Part shown: positions 48,501 to 59,185 of the stretch, piece by piece
Numbering within the stretch: the stretch's first letter is position 1
How the letters are laid out: each line of letters opens with the position of its first letter
DNA from: Lycorma delicatula
Lineage: Eukaryota > Arthropoda > Insecta > Hemiptera > Fulgoridae
Length of the DNA stretch: 64,000 nt
Direction of reading: 5' to 3'
Assembly (NCBI RefSeq): GCF_047948215.1
Contig: NC_134458.1
Location: forward strand, 145,343,036 to 145,407,035
The notes under the pieces: model-generated
What the model was told of the DNA's origin: nothing
The model's input: only the letters and a program-made list of their open reading frames with translations
The model's database searches: none
Made by a program: the position numbers and the translations under genes

Positions 48501-48665
48501 CAGTTATAGAATACTTTACGTAAACAAATTTGTTAAGCTTAACTTGTATTCGAATATTTTTAGAAAAGCCTTTTCTTAAATTTATTCTCAACTCATAAAA
48601 AATGTATATTGTTTTTTTGGTTTCTAACTATTTTACTTTTATTATTAATAGACGAGAGACATAGA
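48501..48665 (+). repeat. Dispersed repeat family N1, right part of the interrupted copy
   Basis: Resumes the N1 match beyond the LINE: 'actttacgtaaacaaatttgttaagcttaac' equals 'gctttacttaatcaaatttgttaaacttaacc' (34793 on). 'Aaatttattctcaactcataaaaaatgtatattg' and 'attattaatagacgagaga' parallel the end of the 34-kb copy. Confidence 0.7.
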
Positions 48666-48979
48666 GTTTTTTTTTTTGGTAAATTTCTTCTGATATTCTT
48701 AATTTACAAAAATGATCGTCGAAATCGAGTTTTATGCTTGAGTTCTTCATAAAATTCTTTATTTCAATTTTTACTAGATTCTTTCCTGAGAAATTTTGTT
48801 GGGCTTGTGCACTACATACCGCTTCTGATAAAATTTGGATTATAATAATAAAAAAAAAAAAAGTTAAAGAAATTGCTGGCTTTATGATATTTGAAGAAAT
48901 AATAAAACATTTTCACATGGATAATAGGTATATGAACATGTATACGGAAAGTAATAGAACATACCTGTTACTTTTACGG

Positions 48980-49275
48980 TAGGCTCTTAGCTTAGTTCTA
49001 GAGGGCTACGATGTAGCGTTAGGTGTCCGAGTCTTCTTCGGAAGGCAATTGTATTGCGGCGAAATTACTGATGTAGATGTCCCTCGGGGCATCTGCATCA
49101 GTGGCATCTCCCCGAGGCCGGACTGAACACTGTGGAATGTGATCAGTACGAGGGCAAGAAGATGGCCTCCGTTGAAGCCACTATTGGCAAGGAACGGTGG
49201 GGGTGGTGTAGCGATCGGACACGCTACGTTGGCGGGATCTTCTCCCCTCAGTGTCGGGGGGGGGGGGGTAATCGA
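48980..49275. other. GC-rich islet with hairpin and poly-G end
   Basis: About 300 bases of high GC ending in a run of 12 or so Gs (49257-49268). It contains an imperfect hairpin, 'gatgtccctcggggcatctg' pairing with 'ggcatctccccgaggc' around 49076-49120, and 'gtagcgatcggacacgctac' (49208-49227). No protein is convincing. It looks like the untranslated end of a GC-rich LINE such as the R1-type elements here, but no matching copy was found. Confidence 0.35.
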
Positions 49276-51750
49276 GAGATGTCACTTTTACGGAATATAT
49301 TAATAGATAAATGTAATATATATCAATAACTAAACATAAAAGCAAGAAGACTTGTAAATTAATAAAACATTAAATGAATAAGAAAAAAATGAAAAGAATA
49401 AATGAGAGAGAACATTATTGAAGAGGAATATTAAAAATGTTGCCCCATGAACCTCAGACCAACTATGAATTGGATAAAAATGGATAACTAACAATAAATG
49501 ACAATAAAATTCTGTGAATGGTGGGGAAATAACTAATGTCTATAGAAAATACGGTTTCAATTTTGCATCTTTGTCAGTATATATTGAATTATTAGTGTTT
49601 AATTATGGCAAAAAATCCAGCAAAAATGGAAAATTTATGCGAATCGAAAATGTTACCATTTTCTTTTCAAGATGCTGCTGACAACCTGAATGAAAAACAT
49701 CAAAAATCTTGAAATTAAAAGAATTTTCGAAAAATCATAAAAAAATTCCTGTGGAAAACAGTAGTATTTCTTATAACAAAGATCATGTTTGATTAAAATC
49801 TCTCAAACTAGATTATATAGAAACACTGTACCACAGAAGTGAAATAGTACTTGAGTTTTACCGTAGGTCTGTGATTGAATATGAAAACATTCTCGTCTTT
49901 AAGCACTTTGAAAATAATAAGAAAAATCATAATTTCTCAAGATACGAATATTTTCTTGTAAAAAAAAATGAATAACTGAGTTTTCTTTTAAGTCTGAGAT
50001 TTTTGTTAGAAAAAAATCTAAATATAAAGTTTTTCTTAATAAAGTTAATGAAAATACAATATTAGACGAATTTAAAATCCTAAATAATTCATGATCTGAG
50101 AGTACATAAGCAATTTTATGTTCGTACTACAACACCAACGAGAATAGAGTATGACAAACTACACCGCGGTTAAAGTTTTTTTTATGAATTTTTTGTTCAA
50201 CCCACATAACAGATGTAAAATTAGCTGGTCAATTAAGTGAAATGTTTCAGTACTTGTTTATTAAATATATAAAACAATTACCCGGCAAATTGCTAGATGG
50301 CTTAAAGTAAATAGTGTGGCAGTCCAAGCTTTATAACTAAAAATAAAAAAACTGAAGTCCAGATTGTTTTAACTAGCCTAATTGTTTAACTTGACTTCCC
50401 CCAAAAGGATAGAATCCTCATATATAATGTATTGTATCACAAAAAATCATCTTACATTAGGTTGTTACTTTACATTTCATATTGGGTCTTATTAGTGTAT
50501 TTTATTCATATTAAAGCACCTGAAATTCAGTAAGCAGTACATACCAAATTTTTTCCATTAAGCGTAATGATTGTCGACAAATAGTTTGATGAACAATGTA
50601 CAATAACATTTTATTGGCTTGAAATGCTTTGACATGCAACAGTATAATCAGCTCAATGGGGAAAATAATAGGAAACAACTTCACTTCTCTTTTCATGACT
50701 GATTAATAATAAGTCATGAGGTATTCCATATTTAGATGTATCATTTTACATGAAGTTACCTTCAATTTTTATTTATAACACTAAACCTATGGAATTGTTA
50801 GATCATAAAAATATATTTTTAATTCTCATATTCCCTTATAGTTTAATACTTAAAATCCACATGAGGAAAATTAGATTAAATATAAATAATAAGATTAAAT
50901 TTCTTATTTAAGATAAATCTTTAAGAAGATAAAAAAATGTTAAATAGAAAATATGCATATGACCTACTGTTTATTTACAAAAAAAGTTTCAGAATGAATA
51001 CAAAAGAAAGAAATATGTTATCAGTATCAGAGGAAAAAATGTTTTGTATTATTTTTTCTGCATTTCCTAGTATTTTTTCTTAGTGTTGAGCTGGGTTTTA
51101 TAATACGTTTATCTGTGCATGTAAAGAAAGCACTTCTTTCGTTATCTCGTCAATAAAAATGTAACAAAAAAAGTTAATAAACAAGAACGACTGACGATAA
51201 CAAAGATAAAAAAATAGTAATGTAAAAATGAGAAGAGAGGGAAATATTGAAGCTTAAAAAATATATTAAAAGAAGGTAAAATGAATTTACGATATATATA
51301 TATATATATGAGAATAATATACCTTAGATTTACAATTCACCCTTTTATAAACATAAAATCTCTTCAGCAACCCTTAACGTTTGATAAAATTGTAATAACA
51401 CGTGAGTAATATCCATTTACTGTCACACTTACTAAAAGAAAAATACGTTCAACAAAAATTCACTGAAAAAAAGCATTTTAAAGATATTAAGTTACTGTAA
51501 TAAAATCTAGTAGAATGAACAAATCAGTTAAACATCCATCTAACGAAGAAATCTACGTTGTCGTTCAGCTTTAGTAAAATATTAATGTCTATTTTTTCCC
51601 GTAAAAAAGGGATGCTAAAATTTTGCTTTGCATTATACAGATTATGTAAAACATAACATCGGGTTTTAAAGTAATTTAATATCTCAACTTTGACTTAACG
51701 TAATGAATCATAGATAGAATGAAAAAGTAATTCTTACAATTTTTACCTAC
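49276..51750. other. AT-rich stretch with a weak coding-like trace
   Basis: No supported gene. A stop-to-stop frame without Met at about 49795-49974 reads ETLYHRSEIVLEFYRRSVIE and KHFENNKKNHNFSRYEYFLV, which looks more protein-like than its surroundings; a short ATG frame at 49606 (MAKNPAKMENLCESKM...) precedes it. This could be an old pseudogene or chance. A TA run lies at 51291-51309. The rest is plain AT-rich DNA. Confidence 0.35.
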
Positions 51751-51753
51751 AAG

Positions 51754-52290
51754 GGCTCAATTTGAATACCTTTCGTCAAGTGGCACGCGTCCAACCGATA
51801 GGAGAATTCGTTCCATATTTTAACCAGCATGTCTGAAGTAAATTAACCGGCATCTCCTTCAATCCTATACTCAAATCGGGTATAATCAATAGGTAGCGTT
51901 GACACATAAAAAAGATCCTTTATAAACTCAAAAAAAAAAAAAAAAAAAAAATCATATGGAGTCAGATCCGAGTGACCTTAGAGGCTACTACAAACAAGCT
52001 CTGTTATCGGGTCCAAGCCAACCAATCCAACAGTCGGAGAAAATGTCATTCAATCGATCCCGTACAGAGTTATGCCGTTGAGAAGGCGATATTACCTTGT
52101 TACAAGTAAAATTCTCTGGTTTATCTTGCAGTTAAGGAAAGAGACTTGTAAACAGTATATCTAAATAAGCCGCTCTTGCTGTGTCGAAAAAGTACGAGTC
52201 CATTTCACACTGTAAGATTTCATGAAGTTTTTTGACCATCCCCAGACACGGATGTTAGGTACGGTAACTTTTAAAACTAGCTAAAATATA
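51754..52290 (-). pseudogene. Mariner-like transposase C-terminal relic 3
   Basis: The minus-strand translation gives FSDCWIGWLGP (about 52060-52030) and W-P-L-R-S (about 51995), a shifted S-D-L-T-P-Y-D block holding the third catalytic Asp region (about 51975), then a poly-F run produced by the poly-A tract at 51929-51951. A clean end follows: EFIKDLFYVSTLPIDYTRFE (about 51930-51870) and SDMLVKIWNEFSYRLDACHL, TKGIQIEPL, stop near 51750. This is the usual C-terminal layout of a Tc1/mariner transposase. The N-terminal and first catalytic parts are lost or too degraded to the right. It belongs to a different lineage from the relics at 15, 18 and 59 kb. Confidence 0.72.
51929..51951. repeat. Poly-A tract inside mariner relic
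   Basis: About 22 As. On the coding (minus) strand it expands the Phe codons that follow the third catalytic region, and destroys the frame. Its length is likely variable. Confidence 0.85.
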
Positions 52291-52539
52291 TAAAATGAAT
52301 GCCATTTTCAATAGGGTTTTTGAAGTTAGAAGTATTTGTACGCCAATATTTTTATGTCTCGATATCCTTCAAATATAATGCAATATTGAATATTTTAAAA
52401 TATAATATTGAAAATATATTCTAATAAAATTTGTGGAATAATATAGTTTCATATATGAAAAAATATGATAATTATAATTATTTATTTTAGAACCAAAATC
52501 TAACTGTTCTATTACAATTACTAATAAAAGTTAATTGTT

Positions 52540-52636
52540 TTTTGTATGGAAAATGACAAGCCTGAATGGGAGTTGAACCCAGAATCTTTTGAATGAAAGG
52601 CACAAATAATACCACTTTACCACAAACCTCGAGGAG
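52540..52636 (-). repeat. tRNA-derived SINE, family 1, head
   Basis: Minus-strand box A-like TTTGTGGTAAAGTGGTATT (about 52626-52608) and box B-like TGGGTTCAACTCCCA (52581-52567). 'Ttcaggcttgtcattttcc' follows leftward, equivalent to the 'caggcatggcattttc' tail-ward segment at 20.99 kb. Confidence 0.72.
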
Positions 52637-54734
52637 TTGTAATAATAATAATGATCATACGAAGAATAAATATCATATAATGCATTCATTATAAGTTTGT
52701 TTGATCACGTATGGAGAATATTCTCATCAAACTAATGACATAAGAATAAACACACGTAAATTAACTACTGACACGTAACTCGCGGAAAAATATAAATGCA
52801 TTACTTATCGGAATATAATAAATAAATAATACATTGTTAAACATAAATGCTAATACAAATTACCATTTATTTTAACGTAAAATGAGAATTCAGTTCTAAA
52901 GTAAATGGATTGTATCAAATGAGTAGAAATACGCTGAACACAAACCCATTGAACGTGACCCTACTGGAACCTCAGGTCACGTACGTCAGAAAGGATGGCG
53001 TTAATATAATCCGCATAACCTCAACAGGCAATGCTGTTATTACAACAGCAGTATGATAGATGTAACAGGAAATAAGGAGAACATAAGAGTTTCAAATATA
53101 AAATATGGTAAGAATTACGGTTTTTGTAATACAAAAGGTTCTATAACTAAGCAATCAAACAATAAATTTTATTCGCAATTTTACATTACATATATTTTCA
53201 ATAGTTCATTATAAAATACCAAGTAGATTAATGAAAATTTCTAACATACAGCAATAGAGAAAATCAAATAACCTGTGAAGCGCTATAACTGGAATTTAGG
53301 CCACTATTATTACGTAGTCAAAATCTCAAAAAAACATTTAGCAAATATCATAGCAGCTCATAATTATTAGAAAAAGAATTGTGGACGACTATCTGTATGT
53401 AATATAATTAAAGAAAAGAGGTTTAATTTTATAGGTTTTCAATAAATTATGAAATATACATAGAACATGATTTAAGTAAAAATAATATAAAAATTTTAAT
53501 AAGTTTTATAAATATTTTTTATTAAATCGTCCTTTTCATTTCGTAATCGATTGGACTGCATATAAGATAATGTATAGTTTTTACGAGAAAATATTCAAAA
53601 AACAAAGAAAACTTAATTCATCAAGGAAGACTTTTAAAACAATTTCAATCAAATTATGATAATTGAGATTTATTTTACTATACAAGTGTAATAAAACAAT
53701 TACAAAAAATCACTAAAATAATTTACATTCTAGAATTCATTCTGCAGTTCAGTATATTAAATTGAATAATAAAAATACAATGAGAAATAAGTAAAAGATG
53801 AAAAGCTTTTATTTAAACCTACTGGCGCTGTGCTGCTCCGCAGCACATCACAAAGTGAGGTTATATATTTATAATATTGGTTAAAAACCTAGTGGACCCA
53901 TGTTCCTCCACAGCGTTATAATTATTAATGTTACATATAAAAAAAAAAATATTTTTAATATATTTAAAAAATCGGCAAAAACCTTATTCCACACAAAGTA
54001 CGTCTCACCCCCAAACCCTTTGTTTTTCTCTTTCTTTCAAACCACAGGAAATATGCGTTCTTAAAAACTATTTTCGTGCTCACATTCTACATGACGGTTG
54101 TGGGTAAGTTTTTTTTATATTGCTCGTAATGGCCTGTAGATATGTCATCAACGTTGTATATGTCAAAAGTTCAGTTATTATTATTGTTCTTGCTAAAAAA
54201 AACCAGGGAAAGGGTAGCATAATTATCCCGGGGTTGCTCCTAATAAATTTTTATTTCAAATAAGCCACACCGTTTATTTAAAATGAATAACTTAATTATG
54301 CAATATTTAGAGTACAAATGTGAAAAATACCAAAATGCTTAGTAAAAGATTTGGAAGAATTTGACTTCCTTGACCAAATTACATTTTTATCAACAAAATT
54401 ATACTGTAGAGTACAATTTAAAAATATAATCAAAATTTGTAGTAAAACCATTGCGTTCCATTTGACCCTCTTGCTTGATAGATGCTATTTTTTAATATTT
54501 TTAATAAAAACAACCACCTTGAAAAAAAAGATAAAGCTATCAAAATTTATAAAAGAATAACTAAAGCTAAAAGAAAATTATAGTATAATAAAAAAATATG
54601 GGTAGCGTGTTGCTCTCCATATGCAACAAAGCTGGGATATATAGCAAAATATTTGTACCAAATTCGAATTTCATGTTCAAATCTTTTTCGAAATATGAAG
54701 AAAAAACTGTTTAGAAATAATTTTAAATATTCCC
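52637..54734. other. AT-rich noncoding stretch
   Basis: No gene. At 53818-53935 two related segments follow each other ('aaacctactggcgctgtgctgctccgcagca' and 'aaacctagtggacccatgttcctccacagcg'), and 'gtgaccctactggaacctcaggtcacg' near 52958 is partly palindromic. GC-richer text at 52930-53060 is unexplained. Confidence 0.4.
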
Positions 54735-54739
54735 CACTT

Positions 54740-56245
54740 TTTTTCTTTTTTTTTTGAAGAGGTGGAGCAACCCCATTTACGGACGCCGAAGCAGTGTCGG
54801 GCTAACAGGTTCCGCAAGATGTTATTAAGTGTGTATGTATTGCTGCGCACTACCGACTAAACCTCCACTTCTGGCAACCCGCTGCTCTTAGAAAGCCCTA
54901 AAAGTTCATTGCTTCTGGAGGTGGGTAAACCCACACACACAATCGGTTACCATCATGCGAGCATCACACAAAACACAGAAAAAAGCATAAATCAGCACAT
55001 ACCATTCCAAGCACAAACATACCGGACAGGCACATGGCACATAGACACCTCACACACATATACCACACGCACTTATACACTCAAGAACAAACTATACCAA
55101 CACATAGACAGAGCACATCGCATAACAACTAAAGAGAAAGATAACAGACCAAGCCCAAAAGGCATTCTCAGACAAACTTAATAAACACACACACGCTCAC
55201 CGCACACGTACTCGCCCAGCAGACATGCATATAACTCTCAAACTTCCCCAAAGTGGACATCCGTCGTTGCTTCGAAGAAGAAACACCCTCAGACACCGGG
55301 TACGGAGTGTCTAAGGCCTCACCGCGGCAAGGCACACGCTCGCAGGGACCCCTGAGACATTCAGCCGCAGACCTGTCCAACCCGGCGGCCCCTACGTCTC
55401 CTTCCCCTGTGGAACTCTTCGTATTCGAAAAGCTTCACCAGCATGCTTTTAACATAATCCTCGACAGCCCTCCATTCCTTCTCTCCTTTAACTATTACTA
55501 CTAGTGTCTCCTCAGGTCTGAACATATCTGTTTGGCCTACTGTATGCAACATTTCTGTGCGCTCCACATCGAATTTTATACATCATAAAATACATGGAGA
55601 GGGGTCTCCTCTTCATCGCACTGGGGACATAGGTCTGTCCAGCCCGAAACGATGCAAATACGACTGGTAACCACCGTGGCCCGCTAGGAACTGCTTGAGC
55701 TCGTAGCCCAGCATGCCATACGGTCTCCGACACCAGCTTCGGATATCGCCTATGAGACGGTGGTATTAACCCGGTCCCACCGTTCCTGACAAATCTGAAT
55801 CGTTTCCTCGGTGACCACTTTTAGTCTTCTTTTCTTTTCGTCTGGTGACAAATACCCCAGCTCCTTAATCTTTTTCCGTTGCACAATCATTAAATCTATC
55901 GGAGGAAATCCCGCCAGCTCCCTAATTATCTCTGCCTCCTATTTATCTCTATCTCTGCGCCCTCACGGGAGACTATTCGATTTATTGCGATAACCGTCAA
56001 GCAGCATCTCCTACGGAAAGACTCTAACTTCCCCCGATATATGCCATATCTTGTGACGCCAGCCCAAATTTCGGTTCCGTACACCATCGTCGAGTAGGCC
56101 ATACCGGCCAACAGTTTCCTCCGCTGACCACCAATGTTAGAAAGAAAGCCCTAGATTAATCGTACCATCCTCTCTGCCTTTTCGCAAGCTTATATTACGT
56201 GGGCGCCAAATCTAAGCCAAGCGTCCCCCAAACTCCCTGGTATTT
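54740..56245 (-). pseudogene. R1-type LINE, ORF2 C-terminal half and 3' region, copy B
   Basis: Minus strand. From the right: RFGAHVI, ACEKAERMVRLI and GFLSNIGGQRRKLLAGMAYS (about 56200-56100), MVYGTEIWAGVTRYGIYRGK (about 56085-56026), then SFRRRCCLTVIAINRIVS, ELAGFPPIDLMIVQRKKIKE and SPDEKKRRLKVVTEETIQI (about 55925-55800). After stops and frame changes: QFLAGHGGYQSYLHRFGLD (about 55695-55637) and CPQCDEEETPLHVFYDV (about 55630-55580), a Cys/His element of the kind that ends R1-clade ORF2, then WRAVEDYVKSMLVKLFEYEE (about 55475-55415). This is the RT thumb and C-terminal domain. The 3' untranslated part runs from about 55370 to 54740 and ends in an A-rich tail (complement of 54741-54760). 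It shares its 3' sequence with 36.26-36.77 kb. The RT catalytic core is missing (5' truncation near 56245). Confidence 0.78.
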
Positions 56246-56340
56246 TATAGCCGGTTTTATAGCCTATTATAGCTGTTTTATAACAGGTTTTATAGCCAGG
56301 TATTTTATAGGCCCACTCCTTAACCCTACTCAATTAAAAC
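56246..56340. repeat. Imperfect tandem repeat of TTTTATAGCC units
   Basis: Four or five variants of 'ttttatagcc' (56251-56312) adjoin the truncated R1-type LINE. They may represent filler DNA at the 5' junction of the insertion. Confidence 0.6.
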
Positions 56341-56477
56341 TCCGGAATTTTAAATAATTTCAATAGTTCATTGCACTAGACCTCATTTTTTAAAAAGGAG
56401 TAAACCGAAATTGAGATGGGTGGATGATGTATTGATGTATTTGAGATGGAAAGTTGGGAGGAGAGCTCTCTCTCCTC

Positions 56478-56523
56478 CAACAATTAGCCTTCACGTTTCT
56501 CTAAACGTGAAGGCTAATTGTTG
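56478..56523. repeat. Perfect 21-base inverted repeat
   Basis: Arms 56478-56498 and 56503-56523 are exact reverse complements around a 4-base spacer (CTCT). No element boundary coincides with it. Confidence 0.9.
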
Positions 56524-56897
56524 AAGATGACAAAGCTCAACTCGGCTGTAACGCCAAGGAGAAGGAGAAAGCTCAGTTTTCTAAGGGAAGCGAAAAATAA
56601 CCCTCCACTTTTTTTTAATTTTGTCCAAAATTGAATGCCATCAATGGATCTGATATGGAAACCTTTTAGTAGTTTTCGAAAAATTTATGTTGAGTCAAAT
56701 CTGAAAATTTAAATCAAAGTAGTGTCCAACACATATACTTTCAGCTTTTGTAAATTTTTATAATTTTTTAACTAAGGAGGTGTTGAAATATCGATCTTTG
56801 CAAAGAGCCTGATACCTAAAATTTTGGCTGATCGTTATAATTTTCCTTTATATATTGCTTCACCACAATATAACTATAGTTGGGAAATTAGAATAAT

Positions 56898-56965
56898 ATA
56901 GCCGTTTATCTGGAAAACCCTAGGTTCGAATCCCGGTCAGGCATGGAATTTCTCATATTTTTAAT
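56898..56965 (+). repeat. SINE family 1 fragment (box B and following)
   Basis: 'Taggttcgaatcccggtcaggcatgg' (56921-56946) contains a consensus box B and matches the 20.97-kb SINE onward through 'ggcatggaatttctca'. Box A is replaced by unrelated sequence. Confidence 0.7.
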
Positions 56966-57288
56966 AATTGCCATTACATATTCGTAAGCATTTAACTTCG
57001 AACTTATATGGTGTACTTCTTTATCATCGACTAAAAAAAAAGCAAAGAATTTATAATTTTTTATTTTAATAATATGTACGATAAAAATAATTTTAAAATA
57101 TTAAAATATTATTTACTACTATTAAATGGTTTTGAATAGATTTACATGAATTCTTTAAAATATTTAAATAGATAAAATGCATTGATAATCATTTTACGGG
57201 TGTAAAGTTCTATTAGAATAATAAATGAAACAAATCTATTTTTTTATTTTTATTTATAGTCGCATCAACAATTCAAGTCATTAGCGAC

Positions 57289-57524
57289 TTACCAGTGTAA
57301 GTTAACTGTACCGGTAATTGCAAACGTAGTCTAACATAAACTCAGGCCGACCAATTCTGAGACATGTGATTAATGGAAACACAACCACCAAAGAACACCA
57401 GTATCCACGATCTAGTGTTAATCCAAATAAAAGCAACTACATTTATTACGATATGAATCTAAAAACTCCCAACTTAGAAATAAGCTGATTTACGACGATG
57501 AATTTACCACTAGACCAACCCGGT
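57289..57524 (-). repeat. tRNA-derived SINE, family 2
   Basis: Minus strand: head at the right with 'ccgggttggtctagtggtaa' (57524-57505, a nearly perfect box A region). Then come the degraded B region 'ttgggagtttttagattcat', 'cactagatcgtggatactgg', 'gtgttctttggtggttgtg' and 'cagaattggtcggcctgag'. The right edge ends exactly at the 'aacccgg' shared with the 1.6-kb copy. Confidence 0.8.
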
Positions 57525-58196
57525 AAGTTTGATTTAATTTTAATTTTATTTATTTTAAGTAATTATTAAACTGTTTTCCAAAGTGCATAATCTTTGACAT
57601 TATTTAATATAATTGTCTCTTTTATTATTATGTGTACTATGTAAGAAGGTAAATTGTAAATGAATATAAATTTAAAGTTAAAATTGTAAGAAAGATAGAA
57701 GTAAAACTTTTAAACTTCATAATAAAACTTTACAAACTCATTAAAAGTAATTTCTTACACAAAGCATGATTAATAAATTAAATAAGAAACCACAGCTTGT
57801 CATCTATAGTAAATTTATAACGTGAACTGAATAATATTAAAACGATTTTTTTAACCTATAATATTTTAAAGAATTATTTTATACATAGTTACATTACATA
57901 AATATATGCACACAAGTTAAAAAGAATAAAACAAAGTAATTTTTACTAATGATATATTATATTAAACGATATTTCTTACAATTACATGCAATAATACTAA
58001 CTTCTTGATTTAGAATCGGAATTTTGCATTTAATGTACAACGCTAAAAACATTTACACTTAAAGTGTTAAAACGTTGAACTAAATACGCTTACTAAGAGA
58101 TATTAGTAACATTATTTCAGAAAGTAAAGCCAATGCACTCACAAATGATACTTAGTAAAGTACTTTATACTAAATGCATACACATTCATACAAGTG

Positions 58197-58198
<2 letters not shown>
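57525..58198. other. AT-rich noncoding stretch
   Basis: Nothing recognised on either strand. Confidence 0.5.

Positions 58199-58264
<66 letters not shown>
58199..58264. repeat. (CA)33 microsatellite
   Basis: Thirty-three uninterrupted CA units, the longest pure dinucleotide tract of this type in the window. The His/Thr-repeat ORF across it (58194-58418) is an artefact. Confidence 0.97.
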
Positions 58265-58265
<1 letters not shown>

Positions 58266-59150
58266 TATTTATATTATTTTGGTACGTTTTGCATAGTATT
58301 CAGTAATGCTGTTCATAAAATAAAGTCATTTATTTTACTTTTAAAATGTCTTTTATTTGTATTTTTTATTTTTATATATTTTTTTAATTATTGCAATAAA
58401 ACTAAATTAAAAATATAAAAATAATAAAACAATTTTAGATGTGATGTTTTTACAGCCTCCCATTTCCTATTTTTAGATTTATCAAAATTATTTCGCTATT
58501 CCCACAACTGCCTTCAAATCAAAATTTAAAAAAGAGAATATTCCTAAACGAAATAAAAATAAATTTTCAATCAAAATTTATTACTAAAAGGGTTCTACCA
58601 AAGTTATTTTTAAAATGTGTTAAACTGCAAAACCGAAACTAGTTATCTATAGTTACAGGTGCGCAGTGGTCAACAAAACTAAACATAATCTTATTATATT
58701 CTCAAATGCAATGCTTTAGGTGCTGTCAGATTAATATCTGTAAGAATACCGCTTTAACCAGTCAAAATCCTTTTGAAAACATCTTTGAACGTCCTTTGCT
58801 TTTCTAACTTCTTATGTATCCATGGGATAAATCTCTACTTTGCATTCGTTACTGAATAACAATAATAAAAATATTATTATGGAAATAGTCTCTTTAATCG
58901 ATCATTAATCTATTTTAATGATGAAGGGGAATGTATATTTGAAGAGAAAATAAATAATAATAGTAATAAAATAAAAATTGTTATGAAAATAAACAATTTT
59001 TTTCTTTTTTTTTCGTTTTTTCCAAAACTTTTTAGAATAATAATAAAGTGTATCTTAAATACAGTGATCATAACATTCAGCGAATTTTAAGAGTTAATAA
59101 AAAAAACAACAAAGCAATGTATTTACATGCATATTTTATTATTGAACAGG
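58265..59150. other. AT-rich noncoding stretch
   Basis: No gene or recognised repeat. Confidence 0.5.
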
Positions 59151-59185
59151 GCATATCAAACAGTTTTGTTCACAATTTATTAACT

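Noticed and set aside
58194..58418. ORF of 74 codons with His-Thr repeats
   Set aside because: It is the translation of a (CA)n microsatellite plus AT-rich flank.
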